A DNA stretch of 64,000 nucleotides from an uncultured Lachnospiraceae bacterium. GTDB lineage: Bacteria; Bacillota; Clostridia; Lachnospirales; Lachnospiraceae. The translations under genes and the position numbers were made by a program. The notes beneath the pieces are model-generated. The model saw only the letters and a program-made list of their open reading frames with translations. It was not told the DNA's origin and searched no databases. Positions 35,432-43,366 of the stretch are shown here, piece by piece. The stretch is taken from contig CANOFW010000005.1 in assembly GCA_947565425.1 (NCBI GenBank), positions 1 through 64,000 on the forward strand, in the 5' to 3' direction. Positions within the stretch are counted from its first letter, which is position 1. Each line of letters starts with the position of its first letter.

Positions 35432-36088
35432 ATGCAGTCATTGATTATCAGCGGCGGGAGCCTGGACATGGAATTTGCCCTTTCATATATCGAGAAATAT
35501 TCTTTTGACGTGCTGATTGCAGCCGACAGGGGTATGGATTTTTTCTATCAGCAAGCGATGATGCCGGATTATGTTGTGGGCGATTTTGATTCCGCAGACC
35601 CGGATATTTTGCAATATTTCCAAAGTTTGGAGGAAGGACAAAGACCTGTCATATTACGGTTTCAGCCGGAAAAAGATGAGACGGACACAGAGCTAGCTAT
35701 GCGTATAGCAATGGAAAGGGGCTGCGACACGATTCATCTTTTGGGCTCAACTGGAAGCCGTGTGGATCATATGTTGGGCAATCTCCATTTGCTGGGGGCA
35801 GCTATGAAACAGGGCGTAGAATGTAGAATGGTGGATGCGAATAATCGCATCTGCATGGTTTGTCAGGGGCTAACTATAAAGAGAGAGGAGCAGTATGGCA
35901 AGTATGTTTCGCTATTTCCATTTACGCCCCGAGTTGAAGGGCTGACACTGACTGGCTTTCAATACCCATTGGAGGATTATACATTGGAGTGTTACCATTC
36001 TATTGGCGTGAGCAATGAGATTATCGCTAAGGAGGCGGTAATTACGTTTCGAGAGGGTGTGCTGCTGGTTGTAGAGTCGAAAGATTGA
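35432..36088 (+). CDS. thiN: Thiamine diphosphokinase
   Basis: A 218-residue enzyme that converts thiamine and ATP to thiamine diphosphate. Signature segments: ISGGSLD, AADRGMDFFYQ, DYVVGDFDSAD, EKDETDTELAMRIA and GSTGSRVDHMLGNLHLL. It ends the conserved run prpC-prkC-rsgA-rpe-thiN, 21 bases after rpe. Its product is the cofactor of transketolase, which uses the rpe product. RBS AGAGGAAAG precedes ATG 35432. Confidence 0.93.
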   Translation: MQSLIISGGSLDMEFALSYIEKYSFDVLIAADRGMDFFYQQAMMPDYVVGDFDSADPDILQYFQSLEEGQRPVILRFQPEKDETDTELAMRIAMERGCDTIHLLGSTGSRVDHMLGNLHLLGAAMKQGVECRMVDANNRICMVCQGLTIKREEQYGKYVSLFPFTPRVEGLTLTGFQYPLEDYTLECYHSIGVSNEIIAKEAVITFREGVLLVVESKD

Positions 36089-36135
36089 TACCGCATGTTG
36101 CGGGTGGAAATATTTGATAGTAAGAGGTGTAAAAA

Positions 36136-36717
36136 ATGGACAAGTTACGGATGCTTGTGAAAGCAATTTATGCTGGTTTTGCGATAGGCATAGGCGGTAT
36201 TATTTATTTGACGGTGGATAATAGAGTGTTGGCTTCGTTATTTTTCAGTTTTGGATTGTCAACGATTGTCACGCAAGGATTTCAGCTCTACACGGGCAAA
36301 ATAGGCTTTGTCAAAGAGTGGAAAGAGATGCCGGACATGTTGATAATTCTGGCAGGTAATTTTGTGGGAACTTTTATAGCGGCAATATTAGCGAAAGCTG
36401 CCAATTTAGGTATTGACAGTACGCAGATGGTACATAAAAAATTAGATAACAGCCTTTGGCATGTATTTTTGTTAGCAGTATTTTGCGGCGTAATGATGTA
36501 TTTGGCAATTGACAATTATAATAAGAGTAAGAATATTGTATTTGTGGTAGCCGCGGTGATGATCTTTATATTGTCCGGGTTTGAACACTCCATTGCCAAT
36601 ATGTTTTATTTTGAGATGGCAAACGCTTACAGTTTGAAATCACTGCTCTATATTCTGGTGATGGTTGTGGGCAATGGCGTTGGTGCGAAGGTTTTCGGAT
36701 TAATGCCGAAAGGATGA
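36136..36717 (+). CDS. Formate/nitrite-type channel, short form
   Basis: A 193-residue membrane protein of the formate/nitrite transporter (FNT) family with about six helices. The family features GFAIGIGGIIYL and SGFEHSIANMFYF (helix 5 region) are clear, but it is shorter than FocA (about 280). The first helices and connecting loops are compact. Substrate is uncertain (formate, nitrite, hydrosulfide or another small anion). RBS AAGAGG precedes ATG 36136. The following DUF4430 gene is 92 bases away. Confidence 0.8.
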   Translation: MDKLRMLVKAIYAGFAIGIGGIIYLTVDNRVLASLFFSFGLSTIVTQGFQLYTGKIGFVKEWKEMPDMLIILAGNFVGTFIAAILAKAANLGIDSTQMVHKKLDNSLWHVFLLAVFCGVMMYLAIDNYNKSKNIVFVVAAVMIFILSGFEHSIANMFYFEMANAYSLKSLLYILVMVVGNGVGAKVFGLMPKG

Positions 36718-36809
36718 ATCATTTGATTGTTAAGCTCTGCGGTGGGAGGAAATCTCTGGCGGCAGAACAGAATAACAATAGTAACAAATATATGAAAAAG
36801 GAGAAAAAT

Positions 36810-37268
36810 ATGAAAAAGAAAATCACAAACAGATATTTACCATTGTTCTTTTGTATCATGCTTGTTGTATCAATGGCCTTGTTTACGACAGGGTGTAACG
36901 GCGGGAAGAAGGATGCGACTTCTGATTCAGGAACAGCAGAGGGCGTAAAGGTTGAGGGCAGTGTTCTGGGAGAAGGCGAAACGCAGTTCACATTTATTGT
37001 AGTAGACGCTGAGAACAATGAGACGGAATTTGAAATCCATACAGATAAGAAAACAGTAGGTGAAGCGCTTTTGGACGTTGGACTGATTGCCGGTGAAGAA
37101 GGCGATTATGGACTTTATGTCAAAACAGTCAATGGGATTACCATGGATTTTGAGGAAGATGGCGCTTATTGGGCGTTTTATGTTGGTGATGAATATGCTG
37201 CTACAGGTGTTGATTCTACAGAGATAGAAGAGGGAACAGCTTACTCCTTTAAAGTGGAGAAACAATGA
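36810..37268 (+). CDS. DUF4430 lipoprotein
   Basis: A 152-residue secreted lipoprotein. The signal peptide ends in the lipobox LFTTGC (Cys about residue 27). The rest is a DUF4430 domain (TVGEALLDVGLIAG, YGLYVKTVNGITMDF, YWAFYVGDEYAATGVDS), a fold related to the beta domain of cobalamin-binding intrinsic factor. ATG 36810 has AAAAAGGAG 6 bases upstream. Its stop overlaps the next gene (ATGA), an ECF S-component, so the two are probably a surface-capture and membrane-uptake pair. Confidence 0.85.
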   Translation: MKKKITNRYLPLFFCIMLVVSMALFTTGCNGGKKDATSDSGTAEGVKVEGSVLGEGETQFTFIVVDAENNETEFEIHTDKKTVGEALLDVGLIAGEEGDYGLYVKTVNGITMDFEEDGAYWAFYVGDEYAATGVDSTEIEEGTAYSFKVEKQ

Positions 37269-37780
37269 AACTGACGATCAAAGAGATTGCTGTTTTTGGG
37301 ATGCTTGGAGGCGTAATGTATGTTTCCAAGATGCTCATGGAGCTTTTACCAAATGTACATTTGCTCGGTGTGTTCATTATTGCTTTTACTGTGGTGTACA
37401 GGCAGAAAGCGTTATATATTATTTATACCTATGTGTTTCTAAACGGCATTTTCAGCGGCTTTGCGGCTTGGTGGATTCCATACTTGTATGTGTGGACGGT
37501 TCTGTGGGGGGCAGTTATGCTGCTTCCCCGACGGATGCCAAGAAAAGCAGAGCCGTTTGTTTATATGGCGGTTTGTGCAGCTCATGGTTTTTTGTTTGGA
37601 ACCCTGTATGCGCCCGCACAGGCAATCCTATTTGGATTAAGTTTTCAAGGGATGGTGGCATGGATTATTGCTGGGTTGCCTTGGGATTGTATGCATGGAA
37701 TCAGTAACTTTTTTTGTGGAATCTTGATTATGCCCTTAATCTATGCGTTGCGGTTTGCGGAGAGAAATACCGTACACTAG
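37265..37780 (+). CDS. ECF transporter S-component
   Basis: A 171-residue membrane protein with about six helices, like the substrate-binding S-components of energy-coupling-factor transporters for vitamins or metals. The N-terminal MLGGVMYVSKMLMEL segment and the conserved C-terminal helix fit the family. No EcfA ATPase or EcfT gene is in the window, so it would use a shared group II module. The substrate is unknown; coupling to a DUF4430 lipoprotein suggests a corrinoid or related ligand, which is inference. Confidence 0.78.
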   Translation: MKLTIKEIAVFGMLGGVMYVSKMLMELLPNVHLLGVFIIAFTVVYRQKALYIIYTYVFLNGIFSGFAAWWIPYLYVWTVLWGAVMLLPRRMPRKAEPFVYMAVCAAHGFLFGTLYAPAQAILFGLSFQGMVAWIIAGLPWDCMHGISNFFCGILIMPLIYALRFAERNTVH

Positions 37781-37901
37781 TGTCTTGTCCATCTGACATG
37801 GATGTCCTTCTACTGCGTCAAATTTTCTGGTTGCATGTAGCGAGGCACGGGGAAAGTTTCTGAGAAAGCAGAAGAGATGCAGGAAAAAGGAGTGTAAATA
37901 G

Positions 37902-38693
37902 GTGCAGACACAATTTTCAAGAACAGAACTGTTGTTAGGAGAAGAGTCTATGGCAAGGTTGTCTCGCGCTAGAGTCGCCATTTTTGGTGTCGGCGGCGTG
38001 GGCGGATATGTGTGCGAGGCTCTTGTGCGCAGCGGTGTGGGGGCATTCGACTTAATTGATAATGACAAGGTTTGCCTGACAAATTTAAACCGGCAGATTA
38101 TCGCCACACATCAGACAATTGGCAGATACAAAACGGACGTGATGAAAGAGCGGATGATTTCTATCAATCCGCAGGCGGATATCCGACTTCATCGGTGCTT
38201 TTTTCTGCCGGCAAATGCAAATGATTTTCCATTTGCCGAGTACGATTACATCGTGGATGCCGTAGATACTGTTACGGCGAAAATCGAGCTTGTGATGCAG
38301 GCACAGAAATACCAAGTTCCTATTATCAGCAGCATGGGAGCAGGCAATAAATTAGACGGCAGCCGTTTTCAGGTTACCGATATTTATAAGACGAAGGTTT
38401 GTCCGTTGGCAAAGGTCATGCGCAGAGAGTTGAAAAAGCGCGGAGTGAAAAAATTGAAAGTAGTTTATTCTGAGGAACAGCCAGTTATGCCATTGGAGGG
38501 AGAAAAGAGAACACCGGGAAGCGTATCGTTTGTGCCTTCCGTGGCGGGATTGATTCTTGCCGGTGAGGTTGTAAATGACCTAAGGAGGGACCCAACGGAG
38601 TTGGGGAGAGTCCGGATGCCTCTTGCAGGAGCCAAAGAAGTAGAGTTGGGAGGAGTCCGGGTGCCTCTTGCAGGAGCCAAAGAAGTAACTTGA
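37902..38693 (+). CDS. tcdA: tRNA threonylcarbamoyladenosine dehydratase with repeat-derived tail
   Basis: A 263-residue E1-like enzyme that cyclises t6A37 in tRNA with ATP. Motifs: ATP loop VAIFGVGGVGGYVCEALVRSG, DNDKVCLTNLNRQ, DAVDTVTAKIEL and SSMGAGNKLDGS. The family core ends with SVAGLILAGEVVNDL at about residue 226. The final 37 residues come from a repeat (38577-38690): RRDPT, then ELGRVRMPLAGAKEV and ELGGVRVPLAGAKEV, then T-stop. GTG 37902 is the start. This tail is absent in normal TcdA; the enzyme core is complete, so activity is likely. Confidence 0.92.
   Translation: MQTQFSRTELLLGEESMARLSRARVAIFGVGGVGGYVCEALVRSGVGAFDLIDNDKVCLTNLNRQIIATHQTIGRYKTDVMKERMISINPQADIRLHRCFFLPANANDFPFAEYDYIVDAVDTVTAKIELVMQAQKYQVPIISSMGAGNKLDGSRFQVTDIYKTKVCPLAKVMRRELKKRGVKKLKVVYSEEQPVMPLEGEKRTPGSVSFVPSVAGLILAGEVVNDLRRDPTELGRVRMPLAGAKEVELGGVRVPLAGAKEVT
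38577..38690 (+). repeat. 45-nt repeat units at the tcdA 3' end
   Basis: The leader GACCTAAGGAGGGACC (38577-38592) and two tandem 45-nt units (38598-38642, 38643-38687) belong to the family at 1-243. Each unit codes 15 residues in the tcdA frame. The stem CCCAAC-GGA-GTTGGG (38591-38605) is conserved by compensatory change relative to 92-106. A second, partial leader GACCTAAGGAGAGG starts at 38692 and overlaps the RBS region of larE. Confidence 0.88.
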
Positions 38694-38711
38694 CCTAAGG
38701 AGAGGTTCACT

Positions 38712-39530
38712 ATGAGGCATTCGACAAGACAGCAGTTAGAAAAGTTAGAGGATTTGAAAAATTATTTGCGGCGGCTGCATTCTGTGGCTGTGGCATTTTC
38801 CGGAGGCGTAGATTCTACATTTCTCTTAAAAGTTGCCGCAGATGTCTTGGGGGAAAGAGCAATTGCGGTGACAGTCGATTCCCCATTTTTTCCCGGGAGG
38901 GAATCTGACGAGGCTAAGGCTTTTTGCAGGACGCAGGGAATACGGCAAGTTGTATGTGAACTCAGGGTGTTGGAGATTGCGGAGGTTGCGCGTAATCCCA
39001 AGAACCGTTGTTATTACTGTAAGAAGGAGATTTTTTGTCAGATTTGTGCCATTGCACAAGAGCACGCGATGGAATATGTCATAGAAGGTTCTAATACGGA
39101 TGATGACGGCGATTACCGTCCGGGGATGCGTGCTGTGGCAGAGCTTGGTGTTAAAAGTCCCTTGAAAGCATGTCGATTGTCAAAAGCGGATATTCGTGCA
39201 TTGTCTCAATATTTGGGACTGCCTACTTGGGAGAAACCGTCTTTTGCTTGTCTTGCTTCTCGTTTCGCCTATGGAGAGCAGATAACAGCGGAGAAGCTAA
39301 AGATGGTAGAGCAGGCGGAGCAGCTTCTATTTGACTTGGGATTTCGCCAGTTTCGTGTGCGCATCCATGGCAGGATGGCGCGGATTGAAGTGGAGTCGCG
39401 GGAGTTTGCGAGGGTTATAGAAGATACAGTTAGGGGAGAGATAACGGAGAAGTTCAGGGAGTATGGGTTTACCTATACATCGCTGGATTTGCGCGGGTAT
39501 CGAATGGGGAGTATGAATGAGGAATTGTAG
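38712..39530 (+). CDS. larE: ATP-dependent sacrificial sulfur transferase LarE-like
   Basis: A 272-residue PP-loop enzyme of the LarE family, which supplies sulfur for the nickel-pincer nucleotide cofactor of lactate racemase and other enzymes. The PP-loop is VAFSGGVDSTFLLKVAAD. CYYCKKEIFC and the conserved PSFACLASRFAYG carry cysteines; the latter Cys is the sacrificial residue in LarE. The extra C-x2-C suggests a cluster-bearing variant that recycles sulfur. larA, larB and larC are not in the window, so the target enzyme is unknown. RBS AAGGAGAGG precedes ATG 38712. Confidence 0.85.
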   Translation: MRHSTRQQLEKLEDLKNYLRRLHSVAVAFSGGVDSTFLLKVAADVLGERAIAVTVDSPFFPGRESDEAKAFCRTQGIRQVVCELRVLEIAEVARNPKNRCYYCKKEIFCQICAIAQEHAMEYVIEGSNTDDDGDYRPGMRAVAELGVKSPLKACRLSKADIRALSQYLGLPTWEKPSFACLASRFAYGEQITAEKLKMVEQAEQLLFDLGFRQFRVRIHGRMARIEVESREFARVIEDTVRGEITEKFREYGFTYTSLDLRGYRMGSMNEEL

Positions 39531-39639
39531 GAAAATTGAGGAATGAAAGGTAAAATTGACGGGTAAGATAGAAGAAAAAGTGATGATATACTGCACGTCA
39601 AATAAATTTGCCGCTTAGTAAAAAAACAGGAGGGTGAAA

Positions 39640-40974
39640 ATGCTATTAAAGTATATTGTGAGTAATTTTATGTCAATAGGGCATCCCGTTGAATTTAGCA
39701 TGTTCCCTACATCAGAAAACGTGGAAGAGCGTTTGGTGAAAAGAATTGACACGAAAGCGGGAGAATGGAAAATTTTAAGGAGGGGAGGTTTTTTTGGACC
39801 CAATGCCTCTGGAAAGACGACGTTCATTAAGTCTCTGCATTTTGCCAAGAACTTTATTGTAAATGGACAGAAGAGTGGAAAGGGGACAGGAATTAATCAA
39901 TTCAGGGGAAATATTGAAGAATTAGAGACGAAGTCTCTGTTTCAGTTTATGTTTTATTTGCAGGGGGAGGTCTACGAATATGGTTTTTCGTTGGGTACAG
40001 AACAGGTCTATGAAGAATGGCTGATGGTTTTGACAGAAAAAGGGTTTCAGCCTTTATTTGCAAGGCAGACGTCGGAAGAAGGAAAGACGCAGATTGAAAT
40101 TGAATCTAGGTTTGCGCGAAATGGTTCAAAAGAACGGAACCTGATAGAAGTGTTAAAAGACAGTATCGGTGAGAATCAGAAAAATCAGCTATTTCTATAT
40201 AAGCTATACGACAATGGTGTGAAAAGGGTTCAATGCATCATTGAGTGGTTTCAGCATTTAAAGATTATTTTTCCTAAGTCGAAGGTTCAGGGATTGCCTT
40301 TGCGTATGGATAAAGACGACGATTTTCGTAGATTCATTTTAGATAGTTTAAAAAATATGGATACTGGTGTGGCAAATATTTTAGTTGTCAGTGACGTTAT
40401 GGATTTCCGTAATTTTATAGAAAAGCTCAATATTCCAAACGAGATTGTAAGCCAGGTTGAAGACATGAGGAATGGAATTTTAACGTTTGCCGGAAAATAT
40501 TTTATATTTGGAGAAGGAGAGAAACGGCAGACCTTATTGGTGCAGATCAAATTTGAGCATATGTTGAATGGGGAGATTGTACCCTTTAATGTGGAAGAGG
40601 AATCAGATGGAACAAGGCGTTTATTGGATTTGTTGCCGATTTTATTTTCTTTGAGCAAAAATAGACAGGATATCTATTTTGTGGATGAGATAGACCGCAG
40701 CCTGCACACGAAGTTGTCCCAGCATTTGTTGAGAGAATTTTTGAAAGGTTGTGAAGATACTGATAGCCAGATTGTATTTACCGCCCATGACGTCAACCTT
40801 ATCAATCTCGAGGAATTCGGGCAGGATGAAATTTGGTTTGTGGAAAAAGACGGGAATGGAGAATCGCATTTCAGGCCATTTTCTGATTTCGAGATACAAA
40901 AGGGACAGGATGCGTTAAGAGCATATTTGAATGGACGGTTCGGTGCGGTGCCGCTGATAAAGGGGGAGATATAG
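39640..40974 (+). CDS. AAA-family ATPase, RloA/AbiLi-like
   Basis: A 444-residue ATPase of the AAA_21 (ABC-like/OLD-like) type. Walker A is GPNASGKTTFIKSL (about 48-61), the signature-like stretch EEESDGTRRLLDLLPI, Walker B IYFVDEIDRSLH and the switch FTAHDVNLI. ATG 39640 has AGGAGGG 5 bases upstream; GTG 39634 sits on the RBS. The stop overlaps the rloB start by one base. Such ATPase plus RloB pairs are known as abortive phage infection (AbiL) and restriction-linked Rlo genes. No restriction-modification gene is nearby. Confidence 0.85.
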   Translation: MLLKYIVSNFMSIGHPVEFSMFPTSENVEERLVKRIDTKAGEWKILRRGGFFGPNASGKTTFIKSLHFAKNFIVNGQKSGKGTGINQFRGNIEELETKSLFQFMFYLQGEVYEYGFSLGTEQVYEEWLMVLTEKGFQPLFARQTSEEGKTQIEIESRFARNGSKERNLIEVLKDSIGENQKNQLFLYKLYDNGVKRVQCIIEWFQHLKIIFPKSKVQGLPLRMDKDDDFRRFILDSLKNMDTGVANILVVSDVMDFRNFIEKLNIPNEIVSQVEDMRNGILTFAGKYFIFGEGEKRQTLLVQIKFEHMLNGEIVPFNVEEESDGTRRLLDLLPILFSLSKNRQDIYFVDEIDRSLHTKLSQHLLREFLKGCEDTDSQIVFTAHDVNLINLEEFGQDEIWFVEKDGNGESHFRPFSDFEIQKGQDALRAYLNGRFGAVPLIKGEI

Positions 40975-41744
40975 TGGGAATTATTCTTACAAGCAGAATA
41001 CCGTATACCTTGGCAAATCCATTGCGCCCTAAGAGGCCGGCAATCAGTAAGATTATTTTTCTTTCCATGGAAGGAAGCGTCACGGAGGAAGAATATTTTA
41101 CATGGATTTCTCAATTATTTGATGAGGTTAAAACAAAGATTCAGTTTATATCGGTGGCGGAGGATGCAGTCCATACAAGAGAAAAGAATCGGACAAAAGA
41201 GCAGAGAAGTATGTTGGGAAAGAGTAAACCCAAACAATTGGTGGAGAAGATAGAGCAGTTTAAAATAGAGCAAAGTGAGAAATACCAGTTTGATAAATAT
41301 GAAGATGAATTCTGGATTGTTTCAGATATTGATGATAATTTGTCTGATTATGCGATTGAAAATCTGCATCAGGCATTAGAGCTTTGTGACGAAAAGGGAT
41401 ATGGTTATGCCATCAGTAATCCATTTTTTGAATTGTGGCTGTTATTACACCATGATGACATCACAGAAGAAGATAAATGTTATGCTGTGACAGAGGAACA
41501 TGCTTATGAAAAAACTAGCCACTTTCGGGAAAGGCTTAGAGATTGCGGGGCGCCGTTACAGGATTCCAAACATATCAGAGGAGAAGACTATACGAAAGAG
41601 AAAGTGATTCAGGCAGTCGAGAGGGCGAAAGCGTTACATACAGACAGAGAAGGGCGGTATCCCCAATATCTTGCAACGACTGTGTATCAATTGTTAGATA
41701 AAGTATTAGGGATGGCAGACAGGAATAAGATTTTATTAAGCTAA
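40974..41744 (+). CDS. RloB-family protein, putative TOPRIM nuclease of the AAA/RloB pair
   Basis: A 256-residue RloB-like protein. Motifs: FLSMEGSVTEEEYFTWI (Gly-x2-Thr-Glu block), WIVSDIDDN (Asp-x-Asp) and SNPFFELWLLLHHDD, the RloB signature and a TOPRIM-like acidic set. The N-terminal 20 residues are basic. It starts GTG 40974 inside the stop codon of the ATPase gene, with GGGGGAGA upstream, so the two are translationally coupled. It is likely the toxic effector of a phage-defence pair; function here is inference from the family. Confidence 0.83.
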   Translation: MGIILTSRIPYTLANPLRPKRPAISKIIFLSMEGSVTEEEYFTWISQLFDEVKTKIQFISVAEDAVHTREKNRTKEQRSMLGKSKPKQLVEKIEQFKIEQSEKYQFDKYEDEFWIVSDIDDNLSDYAIENLHQALELCDEKGYGYAISNPFFELWLLLHHDDITEEDKCYAVTEEHAYEKTSHFRERLRDCGAPLQDSKHIRGEDYTKEKVIQAVERAKALHTDREGRYPQYLATTVYQLLDKVLGMADRNKILLS

Positions 41745-41773
41745 TTCAACAACCCGAAAAGGAGGATAAGAGA

Positions 41774-42307
41774 ATGTCTAATCAAGTATTGGAAATAATG
41801 AAAAGAAGGAGTTCGGCAAGAGCGTACAGCGAGGTGAAGCCGACAAAAGAGGAACTCGATATCATTTTAGAGGCGGGATTACAGGCGCCGACCGGTATGA
41901 ACCGGCAGGAAATAAGGTTTTCTGTATTAAATGGCGCTCACCCGATTCTGGAAGAGTTAGATGAGGAAAAGCGAAAACTGCGTGGACAGGAAAAACAGCC
42001 CCACAATTTTTACTATGAGGCTCCGGTACTGATTTTCCTCAGCGCAGAGGATGGATTTAAGTGGAGCAAGGTAGATGCCGGAATTGCAGTGCAGAATATG
42101 ACGTTGGCTGCGGAAAGCCTTGGTCTTGGCAGTTTAATTATCGGCTGTGTCTATGACGCGTTGCATGGCGAGAAAAAAGAGTATTTTTCACAGGCGCTTC
42201 AGATACCGGAAGGTTATTCATTTGAAATCGCTTTGGCGGTAGGGCATAAGTTGGATGATAAAAAACCGCATGAATATAATGCGGATAATCAAGTGACGGT
42301 ATTGTAA
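41774..42307 (+). CDS. Nitroreductase-family flavoprotein
   Basis: A 177-residue FMN-dependent oxidoreductase. MKRRSSARAYSEVKPTKEEL and LQAPTGMNRQEIRF at the start, and the DAGIAVQNMTLAAESLGLGS segment, are typical of the family. The substrate is unknown (quinones, nitro compounds, flavins or others). It starts 29 bases after rloB with AGGAGG upstream and could be in the same transcript, but relation to defence is not implied. Length is short-normal. Confidence 0.88.
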   Translation: MSNQVLEIMKRRSSARAYSEVKPTKEELDIILEAGLQAPTGMNRQEIRFSVLNGAHPILEELDEEKRKLRGQEKQPHNFYYEAPVLIFLSAEDGFKWSKVDAGIAVQNMTLAAESLGLGSLIIGCVYDALHGEKKEYFSQALQIPEGYSFEIALAVGHKLDDKKPHEYNADNQVTVL

Positions 42308-42381
42308 AGTTTGCAGGCGTCCGTGAACGCTAGCAGTCTGAAATGCATATGATAAGGCAAATGTTAAAAAGGAATATGATG

Positions 42382-43287
42382 ATGTATTTTGACAGTAAAT
42401 GCAATTGTAGCTGTATGCCGGACATCAATAAAAATGACGAGGCGTTTCCGCCGCAGCACCAAAACCGTCAGCCCGGATTTGAATATGTCATGAATCCGCA
42501 GCCTGTTTCGGAGTGTGGAAAAATGTGCCGCAAATTGGAACATAAAGTGGCTTTGATTACAGGCGGCGATAGTGGAATAGGAAGGGCAGTCGCTTATGAT
42601 TTTGTCAAAGAAGGGGCTTGTGTTGCCATTGTCTATTATGATGAAGAGCTGGATGCGAAAGAAACTGCGGAGAGAATAAGGGAGCTAGGCGGTAAATGCC
42701 TGCTTATGCGCGGAGATTTAAAGGACAGAAATTTTGTCGAGTATTGCGTAGAGAGGACGATTGATCATTTTGGAAAATTGGATATCCTGGTAAATAACCA
42801 TGCGGTTCAGTTTGTCCAACGCAGTATCATGGATATCTCGCAGGAACAGTTAGAATGCACGTTCAGGACAAATGTGTTTTCATTTTTTTATTTGATTCAG
42901 AGTGCGCTGCCGTATATGGGAGAAGGCAGCAGCATTATTAACACAACATCTGTGACGGCTTATCAGGGGAATAAAGACTTGATAGATTACAGTGCAACTA
43001 AGGGCGCGATCGTAGCCTTGACAAGATCGCTTTCCCTGTCGCTTGCAGACAAAGGAATTAGGGTAAATGGAGTTGCGCCGGGGCCGATCTGGACGCCATT
43101 AATTCCAGCGTCTTATTCCGCTGAGGAGGTCGCTACATTTGGTAAGAAAACCTCCCATGTCCCAATGAATAGGGCGGGGCAGCCATGTGAAGTTTCTCCC
43201 TGTTATGTATTCCTTGCCTCGGATGATTCCAGTTATATGACAGGACAGGTGCTTCATCCCAATGGCGGCACAATCGTAGGCTCTTGA
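42382..43287 (+). CDS. Short-chain dehydrogenase/reductase
   Basis: A 301-residue SDR of the YghA/YhdF-like class (long N-terminal arm). A Cys-rich start (MYFDSKCNCSCMPDINKND) is followed by ALITGGDSGIGRAVAYDFVK (NAD(P) loop), LVNNHAVQF, and the catalytic TTSVTAYQGNKDLIDYSATK with Ser, Tyr and Lys. The C-terminal GGTIVGS is typical. Start choice: the RBS AAAAAGGA (42366-42373) suits ATG 42382 best; ATGs at 42343, 42376 and 42379 are possible. Substrate unknown. A strong terminator follows at 43301-43342. Confidence 0.88.
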   Translation: MYFDSKCNCSCMPDINKNDEAFPPQHQNRQPGFEYVMNPQPVSECGKMCRKLEHKVALITGGDSGIGRAVAYDFVKEGACVAIVYYDEELDAKETAERIRELGGKCLLMRGDLKDRNFVEYCVERTIDHFGKLDILVNNHAVQFVQRSIMDISQEQLECTFRTNVFSFFYLIQSALPYMGEGSSIINTTSVTAYQGNKDLIDYSATKGAIVALTRSLSLSLADKGIRVNGVAPGPIWTPLIPASYSAEEVATFGKKTSHVPMNRAGQPCEVSPCYVFLASDDSSYMTGQVLHPNGGTIVGS

Positions 43288-43300
43288 AGAATGATATAGA

Positions 43301-43342
43301 AGAAGCATCCTGCACAAGAACGATAGCGGATGCTTCTTTTTT
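43301..43342 (+). terminator. Terminator of the SDR gene
   Basis: AGAAGCATCC (43301-43310) pairs with GGATGCTTCT (43328-43337), followed by TTTTT. Confidence 0.88.
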
Positions 43343-43366
43343 GGGCGGCTATGTGAGAAAGCATCC

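Noticed and set aside
36720-36809. Cobalamin or other riboswitch before the DUF4430 gene
   Set aside because: The gap is too short, and no B12-box or other conserved riboswitch core was seen.
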